Both the position numbers and the translations under genes were made by a program. A stretch of DNA of 5,465 bases from an uncultured Bacilli bacterium (GTDB lineage: Bacteria > Bacillota_I > Bacilli_A > RF39 > UBA660): positions 1 to 5,465 of the forward strand of contig CANQFI010000100.1 of NCBI GenBank assembly GCA_947598455.1, written 5' to 3'. The notes under the pieces are model-generated. The model ran no database searches and was not told where the DNA came from. It saw only the letters and a list, made by a program, of their open reading frames with translations. The first letter of the stretch is position 1; every line of letters begins with the position of its first letter. Positions 1-5,128 of the stretch are shown here, piece after piece.

Positions 1-420
1 TTAGATCCAGAAGGAATAAAAGAATTAAGAGATTTATTAAAAAAATTAGCTAAAGAAGAAAAAATGGGTATTTTAATATCTAGTCATAACTTAGCAGAGT
101 TAGAAAGTTTCTGTAGTGATGTTTGTATAATAAAAAATGGTGAAGTAATAATGACTTCATCAGTAAAAAATATTAAGAAAACAGATAAGTCTTATTATAC
201 TATTGAACTTGATAAGACTAATGGTTTAGATAAAATTCTTAATAAAGATGATGAAATTATTTCACAAACAGAAATTAGAGTATTAAGAGAAAAAGAAGAA
301 TTAGCTGAATTAATTAAAAAATTAGTACAAAAAGATTATAAAATATATGAAGCTAAATTAGTAGAAATGACATTAGAAGAAGCTTTCTTAAAAAAGGCAG
401 GAGGTAATATAATTGATTAA
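1..420 (+). CDS. ABC transporter ATP-binding protein, C-terminal part (5' truncated by window)
   Basis: This reading frame is open from the first base, so it is the last 139 residues of a gene starting upstream. It begins with LDPEGI, the D-loop that follows Walker B in ABC ATPases. Next comes an amphipathic helix, then ILISSHNLAELE with the H-loop (switch) histidine at partial residue 29, then IIKNGEVI. The rest is a C-terminal accessory segment ending in LEEAFLKKAGG, a typical tail of the BcrA/DrrA/CcmA-like subfamily. Walker A, the Q-loop and the signature motif lie outside the window. The ATG at 64 is an internal methionine, not a start. By family, the protein would hydrolyse ATP on the cytosolic face to power the permease encoded next, whose start lies inside its last codons (8-nt overlap). 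That overlap implies one operon and translational coupling. The substrate cannot be read from this part; export of a peptide, lipid or antibiotic is usual for the subfamily. Confidence 0.93.
   Translation, partial: LDPEGIKELRDLLKKLAKEEKMGILISSHNLAELESFCSDVCIIKNGEVIMTSSVKNIKKTDKSYYTIELDKTNGLDKILNKDDEIISQTEIRVLREKEELAELIKKLVQKDYKIYEAKLVEMTLEEAFLKKAGGNIID
399..405 (+). promoter_or_regulatory. Strong ribosome binding site for the TTG-started permease
   Basis: AGGAGGT lies within the 3' end of the ATPase gene, 7 nt before the TTG at 413. This near-perfect SD at ideal spacing decides the non-ATG start. Confidence 0.85.
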
Positions 421-1873
421 TTTAATTAAAAATGAATTATCAAAAATAGTTCATAAAAAAGCAATTTATATTTTAGCTTTAATTACCATTTTATTTACTA
501 TATTATCAGGAGTAATAGTAAAAGCTGCTTTAAGTATTAATAATTTTTTATCAGATGATGTTTATATTAATGGTTTGGAAAGTTACTTAGATGATTATGA
601 TTTAAATGATCCAGAACAACTTAATTATTATGTGGATGATAAGACAACAATAGAATTAGCTAGAACATTAAAAGAATATGATACTGATTCTTGGCAAGCT
701 TACCGAATAAATAATTTAGGTTATGACCTTCTTCATAATGTGAATGAAGCTAAATATATTGATAAAGATGAACAAGGTATAGAAGATGCTCAAAAAGTAT
801 TTGATGAATTTTTAACAGAAATAAAAGAACATGATTGGCAATATTTTGTTAATAAAGATTTGGATAGTACTAAAAATGAAAAAGAAAATATGGAAAAACT
901 TTTAGAAAATAAGGACTTATCAGAAAGTGAAAAACTAAGTTATAGTACAGCAATAGAAAGTCTTAATTATAAAATTGATGGCTATGAATATCGTTTAAAA
1001 CTTGGTATTCCAGATAATAATAGTAGTGATTCACAACTTGTTGATCAATATGTTGCATCAGCAACTGCATATCAAGGTATGACTAAAGATGAAGAACAAA
1101 TTAAAGATTATGATGAACTTGTTGAAAAAAGAGAGACAGAAAAAAATTATTATGTTTCTAAATATAAGTTAGATAATGATATAAAATCTACAGATATTTT
1201 TACAACATCATCATTATTCTTATCTGATACAGTAACACCAGTATTATTTGTTATTGTAGCAATTATTATGATTGCAGGGTCTATTGTATCTGATGAATTT
1301 AATAAAGGTACGATTAAACAATTATTATTAAGACCTTATAGAAGATGGAAAGTTTTATTAAGTAAATATATAACTTCAATAATAGTTTTCTTATTATTTC
1401 TAGTATTTTATGAAGTAGTTAATTATTTTACATATGGAATTATTTTAGGGTTTGATTCTTATAGTGTACCGATTGTATTGTATAGTTTTACTACTCATGA
1501 AGCTTTTGAAATGAGTTTATTTGCTGATATGGCGATTAACTTATTAAGTATTTTACCAGCTTATTTGATTATTTTAACATTAACATTCTTTATGGGTATT
1601 TTAACAACAAATGGAGCAGTGTCTATAGCAGTTGGTTTCTTAGTATTCTTCTTTGGCAATATTTTAAATCAAATGGCTAGTGTATTTGATTCTAAATTAG
1701 TTGCTTATATTCCAACGATGTGTTGGAACTTCAATTCATATTTATTTGGTGGTTTACCACCTTATGAATATTCAAGTTTAGGTATATCAATTATGGTATC
1801 TGTTATAACATTTTTGATTTTCCTTATAGGTTCATTTATTATTTTTAATAAGAAAGATATTAAGAATCAATAA
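413..1873 (+). CDS. ABC-2 type transporter permease with a large extracytoplasmic insert
   Basis: This 486-residue integral membrane protein is the probable partner of the ATPase encoded just upstream. It begins with a cytosolic amphipathic stretch (INLIKNELSKIVHKK) and one membrane helix at about 17-39. A hydrophilic, Asp/Glu/Lys/Tyr-rich region follows at about 41-270, helical in character and probably outside the cell. Five more hydrophobic segments lie at about 272-292, 317-345, 370-396, 399-420 and 457-477. The segment SDEFNKGTIKQLLLRPYRR (293-311) is the classical cytosolic coupling region of ABC-2 permeases. One helix, a big external loop and five C-terminal helices match the ABC-2 exporter architecture. 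The TTG start is supported by AGGAGGT 7 nt upstream and by the natural N-terminus. The substrate is unknown. Its stop codon abuts a terminator hairpin, so it ends the operon. Confidence 0.9.
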   Translation: MINLIKNELSKIVHKKAIYILALITILFTILSGVIVKAALSINNFLSDDVYINGLESYLDDYDLNDPEQLNYYVDDKTTIELARTLKEYDTDSWQAYRINNLGYDLLHNVNEAKYIDKDEQGIEDAQKVFDEFLTEIKEHDWQYFVNKDLDSTKNEKENMEKLLENKDLSESEKLSYSTAIESLNYKIDGYEYRLKLGIPDNNSSDSQLVDQYVASATAYQGMTKDEEQIKDYDELVEKRETEKNYYVSKYKLDNDIKSTDIFTTSSLFLSDTVTPVLFVIVAIIMIAGSIVSDEFNKGTIKQLLLRPYRRWKVLLSKYITSIIVFLLFLVFYEVVNYFTYGIILGFDSYSVPIVLYSFTTHEAFEMSLFADMAINLLSILPAYLIILTLTFFMGILTTNGAVSIAVGFLVFFFGNILNQMASVFDSKLVAYIPTMCWNFNSYLFGGLPPYEYSSLGISIMVSVITFLIFLIGSFIIFNKKDIKNQ

Positions 1874-1900
1874 AAAATATCGGATTAAACCGATATTTTT
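1873..1900. terminator. Bidirectional Rho-independent terminator between convergent genes
   Basis: A perfect 11-bp stem (1873-1883 with 1890-1900) encloses a 6-nt loop (1884-1889). It has GC pairs next to the loop and an A-tract and T-tract as flanks. On the + strand it is followed by an AT-rich T-run (1896-1908), which ends the ABC operon. Read on the - strand it ends in TTTTTATT and serves the slipin gene. The stem touches the last base of the permease stop and the last two bases of the slipin stop. Confidence 0.85.
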
Positions 1901-2672
1901 ATTTTTTCTTTTCAAGGATATTAGCTAAGTTGATTTTACTTCCTTTAAAAGCTTCTAGTACCTCAATAGGAATGGCAAAGATTATCGTATTTGATTGATC
2001 TGATGAAATATCATTAATAGTTGATAATGTTCTTAAATGAAGGGCTCCTGGTGTACTTGCCATAATATTAGCAGCTTTGGCTAGGTTTTCAGAAGCTTCA
2101 ACTTCACCGGCAGCTTTAGTAATAACAGCTTGTTTTTCTCTTTCAGCTTCTGCCACTTTAGCAATAACACGTTTCATTTCTAATGGAAGTGAAACATCTT
2201 TTAGTTCAACATTTTCAACTTTAATACCCCATGGATCAGTGGCTTTATCAATAATACCACATATTTCATTACTTATTTTTTCTCTAGCCCCTAATAATTC
2301 ATCTAAAGAAACTGCTCCAACGGCATTACGCATTGTTGTTTGCGCTAATTGAGAAACAGCATAAACAAAGTTTTCAACAGCTAGAATTGATTTAGAGGCA
2401 TCAAAGACACTAAAATAAATAACAGCATTAATTTTAACTGATACATTATCTTTAGTAATAACTTCTTGTTCAGGAACATCAATAACTTTAGTTCTGACGT
2501 CTACTTTTTTATAACTTTGAAATATTGGTAAGATAACATGCCAGCCTGGATTTAGAATTTTACTAAATTTACCACAATTGAATAAAATGCCTCTTTCATA
2601 CTCATTAATTTGTTTAATAGAGCAAAGAATGATAATAACAAATATTATTATAAGAAATATAAAAAATCCCAT
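1899..2672 (-). CDS. Slipin: stomatin/prohibitin-like SPFH domain membrane protein
   Basis: This 257-residue protein has one N-terminal membrane helix (about 2-18), then KQINEYERGILFNCGKFSKILNPGWHVILP, the conserved opening of stomatin-family SPFH domains. The SPFH domain runs to about 175 and includes VRTKVIDVPEQEVITKDNVSVKINAVIYF and the LDELLGARE segment. Next is a charged Ala/Glu-rich coiled coil (about 172-205, AEAEREKQA), and then a conserved C-terminal part (LRTLSTINDI, NTIIFAIPIEVL) linked to oligomerisation in the family. Full length is normal for bacterial slipins. Such proteins form membrane-bound ring or cage oligomers and organise membrane microdomains or assist membrane proteases. 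The start at ATG 2672 is backed by AAAGGAG 6 nt upstream (2679-2685 on the + strand). No NfeD-type partner is adjacent: the 3' neighbour is convergent and the 5' neighbour divergent, so it looks monocistronic. Family assignment is firm; its cellular job here is not known. Confidence 0.95.
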   Translation of the reverse strand: MGFFIFLIIIFVIIILCSIKQINEYERGILFNCGKFSKILNPGWHVILPIFQSYKKVDVRTKVIDVPEQEVITKDNVSVKINAVIYFSVFDASKSILAVENFVYAVSQLAQTTMRNAVGAVSLDELLGAREKISNEICGIIDKATDPWGIKVENVELKDVSLPLEMKRVIAKVAEAEREKQAVITKAAGEVEASENLAKAANIMASTPGALHLRTLSTINDISSDQSNTIIFAIPIEVLEAFKGSKINLANILEKKK

Positions 2673-2693
2673 ATGATACTCCTTTCTAAAACT

Positions 2694-2702
2694 ATTTTAT
2701 CA
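2694..2702 (-). promoter_or_regulatory. Possible extended -10 promoter for the slipin gene
   Basis: On the - strand the bases read TGATAAAAT, an extended -10 (TG-N-TAAAAT). It lies 8 bases upstream of the SD at 2679-2685. No good -35 is seen and the predicted leader is only about 15 nt, so this is a weak call. Confidence 0.35.
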
Positions 2703-2751
2703 TATAAATATATATTTTGATGATTAATTTAATGCTAATATTTTTTTATTA

Positions 2752-2760
2752 TGATATAAT
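2752..2760 (+). promoter_or_regulatory. Extended -10 promoter for the Asn-rich membrane protein gene
   Basis: TGATATAAT is a perfect extended -10 (TG-N-TATAAT), with transcription expected to start near 2767, just before the SD at 2772. No convincing -35 lies 17 bp upstream, which is common for extended -10 promoters. It is back-to-back with the slipin promoter region. Confidence 0.6.
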
Positions 2761-2771
2761 GTTTAAAGAAT

Positions 2772-2776
2772 AGGAG
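2772..2776 (+). promoter_or_regulatory. Ribosome binding site that selects the GTG start at 2786
   Basis: AGGAG directly abuts a TTG at 2777, leaving no spacing for that codon. It sits 9 nt before the in-frame GTG at 2786, so GTG is the better start. Confidence 0.7.
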
Positions 2777-2785
2777 TTGGTTGCT

Positions 2786-4114
2786 GTGGGTTTGTTTAGC
2801 ATAAAAAAAACCGGTAAGAATAAAAAAAATCAATTTATTAAATCTGTAGATAGTTATAATGGTAATAATGAGACTTTTGTTTATAATTCATATCCTAATA
2901 ATCAGATGATTAATAACCAACCTCCAATGAATTATCAAAATAATATGAATCCTAATATGCAACCTAATATGAATTATAATCAACCAATGAATAATCAAAT
3001 GAATATGAATAATCAACAGATGAATAATAATACAATGATTAATCAACAAATGGAAATGCCAATGAATAATCAATATTCTAATGGACAAGTAATGGTTAAT
3101 AGTCAAAATAATATTAGTAATTACAATAATCAACAGGTTAATTATCAAAATAATAATCCAATTATAATTCCAAAGAAAAAAGAAGCTGAAGTTAAACTAA
3201 ATATTATAAAACCTAAAATGAATAGAAATGATGAGCAAATTGATGTATTAGAACCAGATGTTTTAAATGAAACATTAGATGAAAGACCTGTGGAAAATAA
3301 TATTCAAAATAATAATAATAGTGCTACTAATGTAGAAAAAACAATAGAACAATTGAATCCATTAAATAATGCTAATAATCCAATTCCTGTAAATCCAGTA
3401 GCAGAAGTTGAAGAAAAAGAAGTATTAACTGACGATATAATTAATGCTAAAGCTAGTATATTTGCGATATTGGGAATGATTATTGGAATGATTTTTAGAC
3501 CAGGGTCAACTATTATAGATAGTATTAGAAAATATAAAAATTTTTATAAAGGTATAATGATTACGGTATGGATAACAGTGGTGACTCTTATTCTAACTAT
3601 AGTGGTTAGAGTAGTAACAGGTTCTTTTTATCGTACTTATAATAATATAACTGGAGCTTATTCAATTAATTTTAATTTTAATAATGTATTATCTATTCAA
3701 AATTATTTACCATATTTAGTTATTGCATTTCTTTGTTCATTTGTTGCTATATTTATAGTAACTTTAATATATTATGCATCTTCGTTTTTTAATAGTAAGG
3801 GTGTAACTTTTGGTTCTTATTTAGCAGTAAGTAATGTAACAATAATACCAATTATTTTAGGAGTAGTTGTTTTAAATCCAGTATTAGCTATAATATCTGA
3901 TTATTTAGCTATTATTGGAATTATAGTACCGGCAATTTATTCTTTAATATCGTTTATTATTGGGATAGATTATATTTTAAAGTTTAATTCTTTAAATGCT
4001 AAGATATATTATAATGTATTTAATATATCATTAATTTTATTTATTATGGTATTAATTGTAATGGGGTTGGTTAATTTTAATCTTATTTCAATGCCAAGTT
4101 TATTTACATCATAA
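2786..4114 (+). CDS. Multi-pass membrane protein with Asn/Gln-rich cytosolic tail; Yip1-like domain (tentative)
   Basis: Counting from GTG 2786 this is a 442-residue protein (GLFSIKKTGKNKKNQF at the N-terminus). An in-frame TTG nine bases earlier is too close to the SD. Residues about 25-125 are low complexity, dominated by Asn, Gln, Met, Pro and Tyr in loose units such as MNNQ and NMNPNMQPN. A linker with Lys-rich and acidic stretches follows (about 126-220). The C-terminal half starts with an amphipathic segment (ASIFAILGMIIGMIFRPGSTI, about 223-243). It then has five likely membrane helices near 257-278, 308-331, 344-367, 370-395 and 414-433. A short pre-helix segment ending in a Pro motif, followed by five helices, recalls the Yip1 superfamily of bacterial membrane proteins. 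That rests on pattern only, with no residue-level proof. No signal peptide is seen, so the tail is predicted to be cytosolic. The gene has its own promoter and terminator. Its function is unknown; a scaffold or membrane-organising role is speculation. Confidence 0.8.
   Translation: MGLFSIKKTGKNKKNQFIKSVDSYNGNNETFVYNSYPNNQMINNQPPMNYQNNMNPNMQPNMNYNQPMNNQMNMNNQQMNNNTMINQQMEMPMNNQYSNGQVMVNSQNNISNYNNQQVNYQNNNPIIIPKKKEAEVKLNIIKPKMNRNDEQIDVLEPDVLNETLDERPVENNIQNNNNSATNVEKTIEQLNPLNNANNPIPVNPVAEVEEKEVLTDDIINAKASIFAILGMIIGMIFRPGSTIIDSIRKYKNFYKGIMITVWITVVTLILTIVVRVVTGSFYRTYNNITGAYSINFNFNNVLSIQNYLPYLVIAFLCSFVAIFIVTLIYYASSFFNSKGVTFGSYLAVSNVTIIPIILGVVVLNPVLAIISDYLAIIGIIVPAIYSLISFIIGIDYILKFNSLNAKIYYNVFNISLILFIMVLIVMGLVNFNLISMPSLFTS
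2930..3165 (+). repeat. Degenerate short-unit repeat encoding the Asn/Gln/Met-rich tract
   Basis: This stretch is built from irregular copies of AATATGAAT, CAAATGAATAAT and AATAATCAA, nearly all in the reading frame of the membrane protein and giving NMN, QMNN and NNQ. The units vary in order and length, so it is coding low complexity rather than a clean tandem array. Such sequence is prone to length change by slippage. Confidence 0.6.
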
Positions 4115-4140
4115 TCGATATTTATTATCGATTTTTTTTT
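4113..4140 (+). terminator. Rho-independent terminator after the Asn-rich membrane protein gene
   Basis: An 8-bp stem AATCGATA/TATCGATT (4113-4120 with 4126-4133) has a 5-nt loop and is followed by a run of nine T (4132-4140). It overlaps the last bases of the stop codon. Confidence 0.85.
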
Positions 4141-4150
4141 AAAGCCAATA

Positions 4151-4175
4151 AAAAAATCTCTAATATTTAGAGATT
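4151..4175 (-). terminator. Rho-independent terminator of the tRNA operon
   Basis: A 9-bp stem AATCTCTAA/TTAGAGATT (4155-4163 with 4167-4175) has a 3-nt loop. On the - strand it is followed by a T-run (complement of 4151-4156) and lies 11 bases beyond the tRNA-Glu 3' end. The orientation fits termination of the two - strand tRNAs. Confidence 0.8.
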
Positions 4176-4186
4176 AATTTATCAAA

Positions 4187-4262
4187 TGGTGACCCGTACG
4201 GGATTTGAACCCATGAATGTATGCGTGAAAGGCATATGTGTTAACCGCTTCACCAACGGGCC
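4187..4262 (-). tRNA. tRNA-Glu (anticodon UUC)
   Basis: This is a 76-nt cloverleaf with encoded CCA. The acceptor stem GGCCCGU/ACGGGUC closes with one G-U pair. The anticodon stem is UAUGC/GCAUA around loop CUUUCAC, giving anticodon UUC (4227-4229 on the + strand). The T-arm contains GGGUUCAAAUCCC. The D-arm and acceptor resemble Bacillus-type tRNA-Glu. It is the second gene of a two-tRNA operon, 8 nt after tRNA-Ile. Confidence 0.97.
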
Positions 4263-4270
4263 AAAATAAA

Positions 4271-4347
<77 letters not shown>

Positions 4348-4367
4348 ATTTGTTTTAAGCCATATAT

Positions 4368-4396
4368 ATTTTACCTTATTATTAATGATTATGCAA
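4368..4396 (-). promoter_or_regulatory. Promoter of the tRNA-Ile-tRNA-Glu operon
   Basis: On the - strand, TTGCAT (4391-4396) and TAAAAT (4368-4373) are separated by exactly 17 bp. Transcription should start near 4361, about 14 nt before tRNA-Ile. The -35 matches only its first three consensus bases, but position and spacing are good. Confidence 0.55.
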
Positions 4397-4501
4397 GATT
4401 TAATTAATCTTACATTTTTTCTTGCTGACTAGTTAAGTATATCAAGACTAATTGAAAAATGCAACAAAAACTTTCAAAAAAAAGTAAATTAGTTCTTTAT
4501 A

Positions 4502-4510
4502 TGTTATATT
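4502..4510 (+). promoter_or_regulatory. Possible extended -10 promoter for the M15 peptidase gene
   Basis: TGTTATATT is an extended -10 (TG-N-TATATT) without a clear -35. The predicted transcription start near 4517 falls after the ATG at 4512, so if correct it rules that codon out. The SD would then sit at the very 5' end of the mRNA. The rest of 4397-4501 is A-rich and shows nothing else I can support. Confidence 0.4.
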
Positions 4511-4515
4511 AATGA

Positions 4516-4522
4516 AGAGGTG
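4516..4522 (+). promoter_or_regulatory. Ribosome binding site that selects ATG 4527 for the M15 peptidase
   Basis: AGAGGTG is one mismatch from the ideal GGAGGTG, and its core GAGG ends 6 nt before ATG 4527. The upstream ATG at 4512 precedes this SD and has no SD of its own. Confidence 0.65.
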
Positions 4523-4526
4523 TATT

Positions 4527-5072
4527 ATGATATTATTAATTAATAAAAATAATCTTTTTAATGAAAATAGTATAAAAAATTATGAAATGATTGAATATGA
4601 AAATTATAAGGAAGATCTGTTATTTATAGAAAAAGAAGCTTTTAGACATTTTGAAATGTTAAAAGCTCATCTTAAAATAGAAGGAATTATAATTGATATT
4701 AGTAGTGCTTATAGGTCTTTAGAGACACAGGAAAATATTTTTTTAAATTATATGAAAAAGTATGGAATAGATAAAACAGAGGATATAGTAGCAATGCCGG
4801 GGGCTAGTGATCATCATACTGGGCAAGCAATAGATATAACGATAATGAAAAATGGTTTATTTATTGAAGATAAAGAAGAATTATTAAAAGAAACTAAAAC
4901 ATTAAAAAAAATACATAAAGTATTAAAATATTTTGGCTTTATTTTAAGATATCCAGAATGTAAGAAAAATATAACTGGTTTTAGCTATCGACCATGGCAT
5001 CTTAGATATATTGGAGATGATGCAGAAAAGATTGGCAATTTAACTTTAGAAGAATATATTAATAAGTTATGA
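4527..5072 (+). CDS. VanXY/VanY-like M15 zinc D-Ala-D-Ala peptidase, no signal peptide, atypical active site
   Basis: This protein has 181 residues from ATG 4527; an ATG 15 nt upstream lies before the SD. It matches the D-Ala-D-Ala carboxypeptidase/dipeptidase family in order: LLINKNN at the N-terminus, SSAYRSLETQ with the substrate-binding Arg (R63), and GASDHHTGQAIDI. That last motif carries zinc ligands H96 and D103. Then come FGFILRYPECKKNITGFSY, PWHLRYIG with zinc ligand H158, and LTLEEY near the end. Length, the FILRYPE...ITG block and the missing signal peptide or membrane helix all recall cytosolic VanXY enzymes rather than exported VanY/LdcB (comparison from memory). Oddly, the residue three before H158 is Arg (R155, codon CGA) where the family has the catalytic Glu (YEPWH). 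It may therefore be inactive or altered. No VanH, ligase or VanS/VanR gene is nearby, so resistance is not implied; D-Ala peptide recycling is an alternative. TGA is immediately followed by TAA. Confidence 0.88.
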   Translation: MILLINKNNLFNENSIKNYEMIEYENYKEDLLFIEKEAFRHFEMLKAHLKIEGIIIDISSAYRSLETQENIFLNYMKKYGIDKTEDIVAMPGASDHHTGQAIDITIMKNGLFIEDKEELLKETKTLKKIHKVLKYFGFILRYPECKKNITGFSYRPWHLRYIGDDAEKIGNLTLEEYINKL

Positions 5073-5083
5073 TAAAGTAACTA

Positions 5084-5118
5084 CCTAATATTTTATAATT
5101 TTAATATATTATATTAGG
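5084..5118 (+). promoter_or_regulatory. Hairpin overlapping the SD of the M23-like gene
   Basis: CCTAATAT (5084-5091) pairs perfectly with ATATTAGG (5111-5118). A 2x2 internal T-T mismatch and four more AT pairs (5094-5097 with 5105-5108) follow. The right arm takes up the first three bases of the SD. There is no T-run, so it is unlikely to be a terminator. As RNA it would form only if transcription begins upstream of 5084; as DNA it could be an operator. Confidence 0.4.
5094..5099 (+). promoter_or_regulatory. Possible -10 element for the M23-like gene
   Basis: TATAAT is a perfect -10 hexamer inside the inverted repeat. Transcription would start near 5106, leaving a leader of about 23 nt that holds the SD. 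The matching -35 position (5071-5076) is poor, and perfect hexamers occur by chance in sequence this AT-rich. Confidence 0.35.
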
Positions 5119-5123
5119 GGGTG
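5116..5123 (+). promoter_or_regulatory. Ribosome binding site pointing to an ATA start
   Basis: AGGGGGTG is a strong SD ending 5 nt before ATA 5129. The GTG at 5121 inside it cannot be the start of this gene because its frame stops at TAG after two codons. Confidence 0.6.
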
Positions 5124-5128
5124 TTAAT

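Noticed and set aside
64..420. A separate 118-residue gene starting at ATG 64
   Set aside because: The frame is open from base 1 and encodes the ABC D-loop before this ATG, so it is an internal methionine of a truncated gene.
2077..2352. 91-codon + strand open frame opposite the slipin gene
   Set aside because: It lies wholly antisense to the well-conserved SPFH coding sequence, has no SD, and its translation is Ser/Ala/Thr-rich as expected for a complement shadow.
2888..3148. 86-codon - strand open frame rich in Ile, His and Leu
   Set aside because: It is the complement of the Asn/Gln/Met-rich repeats (ATT and CAT read back from AAT and ATG), with no SD or family resemblance.
2930..3165. 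CRISPR-like or tandem repeat array
   Set aside because: The units are short, irregular and in frame with a protein, with no constant repeat-spacer pattern.
4452..4477. Inverted repeat TTGAAA/TTTCAA as a regulatory hairpin before the M15 gene
   Set aside because: Only six pairs, mostly AT, across a 14-nt loop in an A-rich stretch; this is expected by chance.
5070..5075. Mycoplasma-type code with TGA as Trp
   Set aside because: The M15 gene ends TGA-TAA, which alone is ambiguous, but every recognisable Trp in the window (including PWH and GWH motifs) is TGG and no gene has an internal TGA.
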